Assembly (NCBI RefSeq): GCF_023953965.1 | Contig: NZ_JAMLIX010000001.1 | Coordinates: 310,001-374,000 of the forward strand | Reading direction: 5' to 3' | Source of the DNA: Bosea sp. (in: a-proteobacteria) | GTDB taxonomy: Bacteria > Pseudomonadota > Alphaproteobacteria > Rhizobiales > Beijerinckiaceae | DNA: 64,000 nucleotides | In this document: positions 17,090 to 24,796 of the stretch, piece by piece | How the letters are laid out: every line of letters begins with the position of its first letter | Position numbering within the stretch: the stretch's first letter is position 1 | Position numbers and translations under genes: made by a program | The notes under the pieces: generated by a model | The model's input: only the letters and a program-made list of their open reading frames with translations | Told to the model about the DNA's origin: nothing | The model's database searches: none

Positions 17090-18733
17090 ATGCCCTATAC
17101 CGACGATTACCGCTTCGAGATCCGCGAAACCTGCCTCGGCGACGCGCTGGACCAGGCCGCCGGGCGCTGGGACGGGCGCATCGGCTGGGTCTTCGGCGAA
17201 GAGCAGATCGGCTTCAGCGAGATGCGGCAGCGCACGGACGCCGTCGCGGCGAGCCTGCTGGCGCTCGGCATCCGGCCCGGCGACGTCGTCGCGGTCTGGA
17301 CGCCGAATCTCGCCGCCTTCGCCTATTGCGAGTTCGCCTGCGCCAAGGTCGGCGCGATCATCGCCGCGATCAACACCCGCTCGAAATCCTTCGAGCTCGA
17401 GCATGTGCTCCAGCACAGCGATGCGCGCCTGCTCGTCATGGTCGATGCCTTCCTCAAGCACGATTTCGCCGCGACGCTGGCCGAGCTCGCGCCCCTCGCC
17501 GAACGCGGGCCGGACGGCAGGGTGCGGGCCTCGCGCCTGCCGCATCTGGAACGCGTGGTCAGCCTCTCGCCGAAGCCCGCGCCGGGCGCGCTTTGCTGGG
17601 AGGATTTCCTGGCGCTGGGGCGGGACATCCCGCGCGAGGCGCTGCGCCAGCGGCAGGGCGAGCGGCACTGGAGCGAGCCGGTGGTGCTGCAATACACCTC
17701 GGGAACCACCGCCCTGCCGAAGGGCGCGCTCTGCAACCATCGCTACGTGCTGAACTTCGGCATCGCCTTCCTGAAGCCGACCGGCCTCAACGGCGGGGAC
17801 GTCTTCCTCAACACGCAGCCCTTCTACCATGTCGGCGGCTCGTGCGGCGCGCTTCCCGTGCCGCTGGCGGAAGGCACGAAGGTCGTCAGCGCCGAATATT
17901 ACGAGACCGAGACGATCCTGCGCCTGATCGAGCGCGAGCGCTGCACGATCCGCTCCGGCTATGGCGCGATGTACGTGATGGAGATGAGCCATCCGCGCTT
18001 TCGCGAATTCGACATCTCCAGCCTGCGCGGCGGCTGGTGCGTCGGCACGCCTGCGCTGATGCAGCGCGTCATGGATGAAATGAACCTCCCCGGCCTCGTC
18101 CAGATCTATGGCGCGACCGAGGGCGGGGGCACCTCCGGCCATCCGGCCGAGCCGCGCGAGGAGCGGGCCGCCACCTGCGGGCGGCCGGTGCACGGCACCG
18201 AGTTCGCGATCCAGGACCCGGAGACGGGCGCCTTCCTGCCGGCCGGGCAGACCGGCGAGGTCCTGCTGCGCGGCTGGTGGAAGATGAACGGCTATCTGAA
18301 GCAGCCCGACGCGACGGCGAAGACGATCGACCCCGATGGCTGGGTTCATACCGGCGATCTTGGCTCGCTCGACGCGCAGGGACGGCTGATCTTCGCCAGC
18401 CGCCTCAAGGACATGCTGAAGATCGGCGGCGAGAACGTCTCGGCCGAGGAGGTCGAGAGCGTTCTGCTCGGCCATCCCAAGGTGGTGCAGGCGGCGGTCA
18501 TCGGCGCGCCGGACGACAGGCTCACCGAGGTCGTCATGGCGATCGTCGAGCCGCGCGAGGGCGAGACCGTCACCAGCGAGGAGATCGTCAGCTTCTGCGT
18601 GCAGCGGATGGCGAATTTCCGCGTGCCCCGCTATGTCCGGCTGATCGCGGAATGGCCGCTGACCGGCAGCGGCAAGATCCAGAAGCACAAGCTGCGCGAA
18701 ACCTTCCTCGCGGATTTCCGCAAGGCCTCCTGA
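17090..18733 (+). CDS. AMP-forming acyl-CoA synthetase / ligase
   Basis: 547-aa ANL-superfamily adenylating enzyme, expected to activate a carboxylic acid with ATP and CoA. The AMP-binding P-loop is 'LQYTSGTTALPKGALCNH' (about residues 202-219), the adenine motif 'IYGATEGGG', the hinge region 'GWVHTGDLGSLDAQGRL' and the C-terminal catalytic Lys lies in 'GSGKIQKHKLRE'. Context (importer before, DUF35/thiolase after) makes it the activating step for the imported acid. The substrate cannot be read; the name 'long-chain' would be a guess. Confidence 0.9.
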   Translation: MPYTDDYRFEIRETCLGDALDQAAGRWDGRIGWVFGEEQIGFSEMRQRTDAVAASLLALGIRPGDVVAVWTPNLAAFAYCEFACAKVGAIIAAINTRSKSFELEHVLQHSDARLLVMVDAFLKHDFAATLAELAPLAERGPDGRVRASRLPHLERVVSLSPKPAPGALCWEDFLALGRDIPREALRQRQGERHWSEPVVLQYTSGTTALPKGALCNHRYVLNFGIAFLKPTGLNGGDVFLNTQPFYHVGGSCGALPVPLAEGTKVVSAEYYETETILRLIERERCTIRSGYGAMYVMEMSHPRFREFDISSLRGGWCVGTPALMQRVMDEMNLPGLVQIYGATEGGGTSGHPAEPREERAATCGRPVHGTEFAIQDPETGAFLPAGQTGEVLLRGWWKMNGYLKQPDATAKTIDPDGWVHTGDLGSLDAQGRLIFASRLKDMLKIGGENVSAEEVESVLLGHPKVVQAAVIGAPDDRLTEVVMAIVEPREGETVTSEEIVSFCVQRMANFRVPRYVRLIAEWPLTGSGKIQKHKLRETFLADFRKAS

Positions 18734-18743
18734 GAGCGCCGCG

Positions 18744-19163
18744 ATGTCCCTTCCCGTCATCCACCCGCGCAAGAGCCTCGACAGCGAGCCGTATTGGGAA
18801 GGCTGCCGGCAGGGCGAATTGCGCTTCCAGCGCTGTCGCCATTGCCGGGAGACGGTGTTCCATGCGCGCGCGTTGTGCCCCTACTGCCTCTCCGACGCGC
18901 TCGACTGGGAGCGCTCGGCCGGGCGCGGCAGCGTCTATTCCTGGTCGCTGCAGCACGTCCCGCTGCGGCCCGGGGCGGGCGAGGCACGGCCCAGGCTTCT
19001 GGGGATCGCCGCGCTCGACGAAGGCTTCCACATGTTCGCGGAGTTCGTCGCGGAAGGAGCGGGGGAGATCGCGATCGGCGCCCGGCTCGAGGTCTTCTTC
19101 GACCGGGTCGACGAGACGCTGACCCTGCCGAAGTTCAAGGTGCTCGCCGGAGCCGGGCGATGA
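18744..19163 (+). CDS. Zn-ribbon / OB-fold protein (DUF35 family)
   Basis: 139-aa protein. The N-terminal rubredoxin-like zinc ribbon has two CxxC pairs, in 'RCRHCRETVFHARALCPYC' (about residues 30-48), followed by an OB fold including 'GRGSVYSWSLQHVPL'. DUF35 proteins are obligate partners of thiolase-fold enzymes, for example steroid side-chain aldolases and HMG-CoA-type synthases, where the OB fold channels or positions the CoA ester. Its stop overlaps the following thiolase-like gene by 4 nt, consistent with a complex. Confidence 0.88.
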   Translation: MSLPVIHPRKSLDSEPYWEGCRQGELRFQRCRHCRETVFHARALCPYCLSDALDWERSAGRGSVYSWSLQHVPLRPGAGEARPRLLGIAALDEGFHMFAEFVAEGAGEIAIGARLEVFFDRVDETLTLPKFKVLAGAGR

Positions 19164-20380
19164 CCGCCGCCAGCCTGCGCGGCCGGGCGGCGATCGTCGG
19201 CTTCGGCGACAGCTATTGCCGCCGCGGCGAGGTCAAGACGGCGCTGCGCCTCGCCATGGAAGCGATCAAGGCGGCGCTCGCCGACGCCGGGCTCGAGAAG
19301 GACGATATCGACGGGCTTCTGGTCGGCCGGGCGCCGATGTCCGATCAGCGCCAGCAATGGAACAATATCCTGGCCGCCCACGCCAAGATCACCCCGCGCT
19401 ACGCCTCCGAGATCACCATCCATGCCGCCGGCATGAACGCGATGCTGAAGCATGCCGGGATGGCGGTGACGAGCGGCGTCGCCCGCTTCGTGCTCTGCGT
19501 CGGCTCGGATGCGGCGGCGGCGATGCCGCATGTGCGCGCCGCGATCGGCGGCATGGATGCCGACCCCGAATTCGAGCAGCCCTATGAGCCGATCATTCCG
19601 ACGATCTATGCCCAGATCGCGCGGCGGCTGATGCATGAGCACGGCATGACGGAGGAGGACATGTCCGCCGTCGCGGTGCAGTGCCAGGACTGGGCGGTGC
19701 ATCACCCGTTCTCCGCAAAAGGCCACAAGGGCAGGATCACGATCGAGGAGGTCATGGCCTCGCCGATGATCGCCTCGCCGCTCAGGCTCTGGCATTGCGC
19801 GCCCTGGGGCCCGCCCGGAACCGGCGGCGCCGTGATCGTCACCGACATCGACACCGCGCGGAGGCTGACCGACCGGCCGCTGCCGATCCTCGGCGCCGGC
19901 GAATGCCAGACCCATGAATACCTGACCGACCGCATGGCGCTGCGGACGAGCCGCCTGCCGCTCGGCGACCTGCCCAACATCACGGCGACGGGCTGCCGCG
20001 TCGCCGGCGATCTCGCCTATGCCATGGCCGGCCTGCGCCCGCAGGACATCGACGTGGTCCAGACCGCCTCGCAATTCGCGCATGTCGAGCTGATGTGCCT
20101 CACCGAGCTCGGCTTCACGACGCTGCCGGAGGCGGGCGCCTTCGTCCGCTCCGGCGCGACCGGCCCCGGCGGCGAGCTGCCGACCAACACCAATGGCGGC
20201 TGGCTCTCGTTCGGCCAGCCCGGCGTCTCCTGCGTGATGGACAGCCTGATCGAGGGCATCCGCCAGCTGCGCGGCGAGGCGCTGGGGCTGCAGGTGAAGG
20301 CGCCGCAATTCTCGCTCATCCACGCCAATGGCGGCATGCAGGCCTGCCACAGCGTGACGATCCTGGGACATGACGGCTGA
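19160..20380 (+). CDS. Thiolase-fold protein (lipid-transfer/aldolase type)
   Basis: 406-aa thiolase-superfamily protein, starting 'RGRAAIVGFGDSYCRRGEVK'. At the place of the thiolase nucleophile (normally C-x-S/A-G in the first half) it reads 'EITIHAAGMNAM', with no Cys, and the C-terminal catalytic Asn-Pro and Gly-His-Pro motifs are replaced by 'IHANGGMQACHS'. That pattern is like SCP2/Ltp2-type proteins, some of which are retro-aldolases acting on 3-hydroxyacyl-CoAs with a DUF35 partner. An aldolase or other C-C lyase role is therefore more likely than thiolysis (inference). It overlaps DUF35 by 4 nt. Confidence 0.82.
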   Translation: MTAASLRGRAAIVGFGDSYCRRGEVKTALRLAMEAIKAALADAGLEKDDIDGLLVGRAPMSDQRQQWNNILAAHAKITPRYASEITIHAAGMNAMLKHAGMAVTSGVARFVLCVGSDAAAAMPHVRAAIGGMDADPEFEQPYEPIIPTIYAQIARRLMHEHGMTEEDMSAVAVQCQDWAVHHPFSAKGHKGRITIEEVMASPMIASPLRLWHCAPWGPPGTGGAVIVTDIDTARRLTDRPLPILGAGECQTHEYLTDRMALRTSRLPLGDLPNITATGCRVAGDLAYAMAGLRPQDIDVVQTASQFAHVELMCLTELGFTTLPEAGAFVRSGATGPGGELPTNTNGGWLSFGQPGVSCVMDSLIEGIRQLRGEALGLQVKAPQFSLIHANGGMQACHSVTILGHDG

Positions 20381-20402
20381 AAGCCGCGAGGGAGGACGAA
20401 CC

Positions 20403-21539
20403 ATGGCCGCAGAGCGCATCCTGACCACGCATACCGGCAGCCTGCCGCGCCACGCCGACATCGTCGCGGAGCTGGTGGCGCAGGCCGAGGGGCGGCGCTT
20501 CGACGACGAATTGTTCAGCGCGGTGCTAGAACGGGTGGTGGAGCGCATCGTCGCCAGGCAAGTCGAGACCGGCATCGACATCGTCAATGACGGCGAGGCC
20601 GGCAAGGTCAGCTACGCCACCTATGTGGCCGGCCGCCTCTCCGGCTTCAGCAGCGCGATGAAGCCGCGCTTCACCTCCTTTCCGGACGTGGTCGACTTTC
20701 CCGAATACGCCGAGCGCGTGCTGCCGCAGTTCGAGAGCGTGCTCGCGCCGGTCTGCGAGGGGCCGGTCTCCTACCGGGGCGAGGCCGCGGTCGCGCGCGA
20801 CTGCCGCATCCTCCAGCGCGCCGTCGACCTCGCCGGGGCGAAGGGCGCCTTCATGTCCGCCGCGTCGCCGGGCGTGATCGCGCGCTTCATGGACAACCAT
20901 CACTACGCCAGCCATGAGGACTATCTCTGGGCGCTCGCGGACGCGATGAAGGTCGAGTACGACGCGATCCACGAGGCCGGCTTCATCCTGCAGCTCGACT
21001 GCCCGGACCTGACCGGCAACCGCCCGATCCACGGCACCAAGGCCGGCACCTCCTATGTCGACCTCCATATCGAGGCCCTGAACCACGCGGTGCGCGACAT
21101 CCCGTCCGAACGGATGCGGATGCATCTGTGTTGGGGCAATTACGAAGGGCCGCACCACAAGGACACGCCGCTCAGGCAGATCATCGCCTCGGTGCTGAAG
21201 GCCAGGCCCGCCGGCCTGTCGATCGAGGCGGCCAATCCGCGCCATGCCCATGAATGGAACGTCTTCCTGGAGACGAAGCTGCCGGACTGGAAATACCTCA
21301 TCCCCGGCGTCGTCGATTCGACCTCCAACTTCATCGAGCATCCGGAGCTGGTGGCGCAGCGGCTGGAGCGCTTCGCCTCGGTCGTCGGGCCGGAGCGTGT
21401 CGTCGCGGGCACCGATTGCGGCTTCGGCACCTTCACCGGCGTCTCGCTCGTCGATGCCGACATCGCCTGGGCGAAGCTCGGCAGCATGGTCGAGGGGGCG
21501 GCGCTGGCCTCGCGGGCGCTCCGGCCGCAGACCGCCTGA
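20403..21539 (+). CDS. MetE-like cobalamin-independent methyl/thiol transferase
   Basis: 378-aa single-domain homologue of the C-terminal catalytic half of methionine synthase MetE. All four zinc ligands are present: His241 and Cys243 in 'MHLCWGNYEG', Glu275 in 'LSIEAANP' and Cys339 in 'GTDCGFG'. The family includes methionine synthases and epoxyalkane:coenzyme M transferase, so it activates a thiolate for alkyl transfer. The MetE N-terminal folate domain is absent, so it is unlikely to be the housekeeping methionine synthase. ATG 20403 is chosen for its GAGGGAGG site; an upstream ATG (20370) overlaps the previous gene. Its role in this operon is unknown. Confidence 0.82.
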   Translation: MAAERILTTHTGSLPRHADIVAELVAQAEGRRFDDELFSAVLERVVERIVARQVETGIDIVNDGEAGKVSYATYVAGRLSGFSSAMKPRFTSFPDVVDFPEYAERVLPQFESVLAPVCEGPVSYRGEAAVARDCRILQRAVDLAGAKGAFMSAASPGVIARFMDNHHYASHEDYLWALADAMKVEYDAIHEAGFILQLDCPDLTGNRPIHGTKAGTSYVDLHIEALNHAVRDIPSERMRMHLCWGNYEGPHHKDTPLRQIIASVLKARPAGLSIEAANPRHAHEWNVFLETKLPDWKYLIPGVVDSTSNFIEHPELVAQRLERFASVVGPERVVAGTDCGFGTFTGVSLVDADIAWAKLGSMVEGAALASRALRPQTA

Positions 21540-21568
21540 GCAGCAGGACGCAGAAGAAGGATCGGGCG

Positions 21569-22561
21569 ATGGCGCTCGGCCTGGCCGCGATGGGCAGCTA
21601 CAGGGTGGGCGGCCGGACCGTGACGGTCGCCGGCGAGCCCGTCCGCGAGCTTGCGCTGTCGAGCGGCTTCGCCACCCGCTCGGACCCGAACGGGACCTAT
21701 GTCGTCGAGGCGGCTTATGTCCAGTATTTCGAGCCGGCGGTCCGCAACCGCTTGCCGCCGGTGCTGCTCGTCCATGGCGGCGGGCTGACCGGAAGCTCCT
21801 GGGAGACCACGCCCGACGGCCGGCCGGGCTGGCTGAACCGCCTGCTCGAAGCCGGCTTCGCCGTCCATGTGATCGACAATGTCGAGCGCGGTCGCGCGGG
21901 CTTCAGCGCGCTGCCCGGCCTCTGGAACGAGGCTCCGGTCATGCGCAGCCTGGAGGAGATGTGGAGCCTGTTCCGCTTCGGCCCCAGGCAGCGCTATGCG
22001 CGGCGGCGCCCCTTCGGCGGGCAGCAGTTTCCGGTCGAGCATCTGGACGCGCTCGCGGCCCGCTCGGTGCCGCGCTGGACCTGCAACACGCAGGCCCAGA
22101 TCGCGGCGCTCACCGAGGCGGTCGGCCGCTTCGATCAGGTCATCCTCGTCGGGCACAGCCAGGGCGGCGGGCAGGCCGTCCATGTGGCGGCGGCGTGCCG
22201 GCAGCGCGTCCGGGCGGTGGTCGCCATCGAGCCGCATGGGGCGCCGACCTCCTTCGAGGCCGGGCTGGCGCTGCCCCGCCTGCTCGTCGTCGAAGGCGAT
22301 TTCCTCGATGCGAACGAACCCTGGCCGGCCTTGCGGGCGGACTGGCGCGCGACGCTTTCGGCCTGGGCCGCCGCGGGCGGGACGGCCGATCTCCTCGACC
22401 TGCCAGGCGCGGGGTTGCCCGGCAATTCCCATCTGCCGATGATGGACCGTAATGGCGACGCGGTTCTGGCGGCGATCCTGCGGCGTCTGGCGCAGGATGA
22501 GCCGATCAGGCCGTTCTTCCCCGCAGCAGCCCGCCCCGCAACAGCCCGAAGGCGGCGATGA
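21569..22561 (+). CDS. Alpha/beta-fold hydrolase
   Basis: 330-aa serine hydrolase. The oxyanion region is 'VLLVHGGGLTGSSWE', the nucleophile elbow 'LVGHSQGGGQ' and the likely catalytic His lies in 'PGNSHLPMMDRN', with a distal acid probably in 'VVEGDFLD'. It is a probable esterase or thioesterase. It is the last gene of the MarR-controlled operon by orientation and spacing (29 nt after the MetE-like gene). Its last 56 nt overlap the 3' end of convergent dsbB, so the C-terminal arginine- and alanine-rich tail may be of little functional importance. Confidence 0.85.
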   Translation: MALGLAAMGSYRVGGRTVTVAGEPVRELALSSGFATRSDPNGTYVVEAAYVQYFEPAVRNRLPPVLLVHGGGLTGSSWETTPDGRPGWLNRLLEAGFAVHVIDNVERGRAGFSALPGLWNEAPVMRSLEEMWSLFRFGPRQRYARRRPFGGQQFPVEHLDALAARSVPRWTCNTQAQIAALTEAVGRFDQVILVGHSQGGGQAVHVAAACRQRVRAVVAIEPHGAPTSFEAGLALPRLLVVEGDFLDANEPWPALRADWRATLSAWAAAGGTADLLDLPGAGLPGNSHLPMMDRNGDAVLAAILRRLAQDEPIRPFFPAAARPATARRRR

Positions 22562-23039
22562 GCACAAGCCCGGCCGAGGCGAGCGCGTTCCAGCCGGCGA
22601 GCGACAAGCCGAGGAAGCGCCACGCCGCTTCCGAACAGGCGACGATGCGCGCGGTCCCGAGCTGCTTCATGAAATCCTGCACGCTGCCGCTCACCGGCCC
22701 GGCCGCCCCGCCGCAGTCGTTCGGCCCGACGAACCAGCCCCATTCGACGCCGGCATGGTAGACGCCGAGCCAGGTGCTCCAGGCCATCAGCAGGGCGAGC
22801 CCCAGGAGCACGAGCCATTGCAGCCGCGGCGAGCGCGCCAGCACCAGCGCGGCGAGCGAAAGCCCGATGGCGGCATAATGCGGCACGCGCTGCTCGAGGC
22901 AAAGCTTGCACGGCAGCAGATGCAGGACGAGCTCGAAATACCAGGCCCCGGCGACCAGGGCGAAGCTCACGAACCCGATCAGGGCGATCAATCGGCGCAG
23001 CGTCGGCAGGGGCCGCGATGCGGGAAGGGCGGCGGTCAT
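22506..23039 (-). CDS. dsbB: Disulfide bond formation protein B
   Basis: 177-aa inner-membrane protein of the DsbB family that re-oxidises periplasmic DsbA and passes electrons to quinone. Four TM helices are evident, with the first redox pair as CxxC (Cys44, Cys47 in 'LLPCKLCLEQRV') and the second pair formed by the Cys of 'GPNDCGG' and that of 'RIVACSEAAW' in the periplasmic loop. Length is normal. The 3' end overlaps the convergent hydrolase gene by 56 nt. The next gene upstream on this strand is a VTT-domain membrane protein 10 nt away. Confidence 0.88.
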   Translation of the reverse strand: MTAALPASRPLPTLRRLIALIGFVSFALVAGAWYFELVLHLLPCKLCLEQRVPHYAAIGLSLAALVLARSPRLQWLVLLGLALLMAWSTWLGVYHAGVEWGWFVGPNDCGGAAGPVSGSVQDFMKQLGTARIVACSEAAWRFLGLSLAGWNALASAGLVLIAAFGLLRGGLLRGRTA

Positions 23040-23049
23040 GGCGGAGGAC

Positions 23050-23661
23050 TCAACAGGAGAGAAGCTGGCCCGACCCTGCGACCAGCTTGAGGCCGAAATA
23101 AAGCAGGATCAGCGCGGCGGCACCGATGACCGCGATGATCTTCAGGCGGCGTTCGATGAAATGGCGGATGGTGGCGCCATAGCGCCTGAGCAGGAAGGCG
23201 AGCGCGAAGAAGCGCGCGCCCCGCGCCAGCACGCAGGAGACGATGAAGAAGGTGAGCCCGATATGCACCGCGCCGGCCAGGATCGTCACCACCTTGATCG
23301 GCGGCAGATGGGCGAGGCCCGAGGTCGTGAGCAGGATCAGCGTCGTATCCGGTCCGGCGCAGGCACGAAGCGTCTCGAAGGCGCCAAGCTTGCCGTAGAA
23401 TTCCAGCACCGGCTTCGCCAGCGCCTCGAAGGCGTAGTAGCCGATGGCATAGCCGGCGATGCCGCCGAGGACCGAGAATAGGGTCGCGACGAAGGCCAGC
23501 CGATAGGCCCGCTGCGGCCGGGCGAGCGCCATCGGCACGAACAGCACATCGGCGGGGATCAGGAAGAAGGAGCTTTCGACGAAGGCGACGGCGGCGAGCC
23601 AGCGCTCGGCGCGCGGCCTGGCGGCGAGCGACATGGTCCATTCATAGAGGCGCTTCAGCAT
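23050..23661 (-). CDS. YqaA-family VTT/SNARE-associated membrane protein (DedA-like)
   Basis: 203-aa polytopic inner-membrane protein. It carries the characteristic amphipathic re-entrant motif region 'AAVAFVESSFFLIPADVLFV' and the glycine-rich 'GGIAGYAIGYYAFEALAKPV', as in YqaA/DedA (VTT-domain) proteins implicated in lipid scrambling and envelope integrity. ATG 23661 (MLKRLYEWTMSLAARP) is preferred to an upstream in-frame start at 23697 because family homology begins there. It is probably co-transcribed with dsbB. Confidence 0.85.
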   Translation of the reverse strand: MLKRLYEWTMSLAARPRAERWLAAVAFVESSFFLIPADVLFVPMALARPQRAYRLAFVATLFSVLGGIAGYAIGYYAFEALAKPVLEFYGKLGAFETLRACAGPDTTLILLTTSGLAHLPPIKVVTILAGAVHIGLTFFIVSCVLARGARFFALAFLLRRYGATIRHFIERRLKIIAVIGAAALILLYFGLKLVAGSGQLLSC

Positions 23662-23801
23662 GGCGCGCTTAAGAGCATGGGCAGCCCGGTGACGCAACGG
23701 CTTGCATGGCCTTGCGAGCGCAGCCGCCGAAACCGGCGGGAAGCAGCGCGGAGCCGATTGACCGGCATCGACCGATCGCTATAGTCCGCCCGCCTGCAAG
23801 G

Positions 23802-23886
23802 GCCCCTGTGGCGGAATTGGTAGACGCGCTCGACTCAAAATCGAGTTCCGCAAGGAGTGCTGGTTCGATCCCGGCCAGGGGCACCA
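23802..23886 (+). tRNA. tRNA-Leu (anticodon CAA)
   Basis: 85-nt class II tRNA. The acceptor stem GCCCCTG pairs with CAGGGGC, followed by encoded CCA (23884-23886 within ACCA). The anticodon stem CTCGA/TCGAG encloses loop CTCAAAA, giving anticodon CAA, which reads UUG. There is a variable arm, and TTCGATC lies in the T loop. No direct repeat of its 3' end is seen elsewhere in the window, so there is no evidence of use as an integration site. Confidence 0.95.
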
Positions 23887-24048
23887 ATTTCCATAATCTC
23901 GCGCGTGTTCGCTTCGCTCACCGTTCCGATGGGGCGGCCTGACAGGCCGGCGTGCGGTCGCACTTGCGAACCCGTTGGGTTCGACCTCGCTCCGCTTGCC
24001 CCCGGCCAACGCCCATGCGATCCGGGAGGGGCAATCAGGAGCACACCG

Positions 24049-24795
24049 ATGAGCGAAGTGCTGAGCGAAACCGTCGCGGCCGGCGTCGTGCAGATCACCA
24101 TGAACCGGCCCGAGCGCAGGAACGCTCTCGACCGGAAAAGCTATGCCGGGCTGATCGCGGCGCTCGCCGCCGCCGAGACCGATGCCGAAATCCGCGCCAT
24201 CCTGCTGACCGGGGCCGGCGGCTGCTTCACCAGCGGCAACGACATCAAGGATTTCGCCTCCGCCGCCGCGGCCGGCGAAGCCCCCCGCGCGGCAATCGAC
24301 TTCCTCGAGGCGATCGCGACGGCGACGAAGCCGATCGTCGCGGCGGTCGAGGGCTTCGCCGTAGGCATCGGCACGACGATGCTCCTGCATTGCGACCTCG
24401 CCTTCGCCGCCCGCTCGGCGACGTTCCGCCTGCCCTTCGTCACGCTCGGGCTGTGCCCCGAAGGCGGCTCGAGCTATCTTCTGCCGCTTGCCGCGGGGCA
24501 GAAGAAGGCGGCGGAGCTCCTGATGCTCGGCGAAGCGTTCGCCGCCGAAACCGCCGCCGCCGCCGGCCTCGTCAACGCCGTGGTCGAAGACGGCACGGCG
24601 CTGGAAGCCGGCTTGGCGAAAGCCAAGGCCCTGGCCGCCCTGCCACCGGAATCGCTTGCGCTGACCAAGATGCTGATGAAGCGCGGCACCGCGCAGGCGG
24701 TAGCCGAGACCATCGCGACCGAGGCCCGCCATTTCGGCGAACGCCTCAGCTCGCCGGAAGCCGTGGCGGCCTTCGCCGCCTTCCTGAAGAAATAG
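24049..24795 (+). CDS. Enoyl-CoA hydratase/isomerase family protein
   Basis: 248-aa crotonase-fold enzyme. The oxyanion-hole segments 'AILLTGAGGCFTSGNDIKDF' and 'AVEGFAVGIGTTMLLHCDLA' are intact, and a catalytic-position Glu is present in 'LCPEGGSS'. It likely hydrates or isomerises an enoyl-CoA; it resembles the enoyl-CoA hydratase-related group rather than FadB. ATG 24049 has AGGAG 7 nt upstream, and the 162 nt between it and the tRNA hold no other gene. It is convergent with the next gene, with stops one nucleotide apart. Confidence 0.9.
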   Translation: MSEVLSETVAAGVVQITMNRPERRNALDRKSYAGLIAALAAAETDAEIRAILLTGAGGCFTSGNDIKDFASAAAAGEAPRAAIDFLEAIATATKPIVAAVEGFAVGIGTTMLLHCDLAFAARSATFRLPFVTLGLCPEGGSSYLLPLAAGQKKAAELLMLGEAFAAETAAAAGLVNAVVEDGTALEAGLAKAKALAALPPESLALTKMLMKRGTAQAVAETIATEARHFGERLSSPEAVAAFAAFLKK

Positions 24796-24796
24796 G

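Noticed and set aside
23802..24048. tRNA-Leu as an integration site for a genomic island
   Set aside because: No integrase, no direct repeat of the tRNA 3' end and ordinary genes on both sides.
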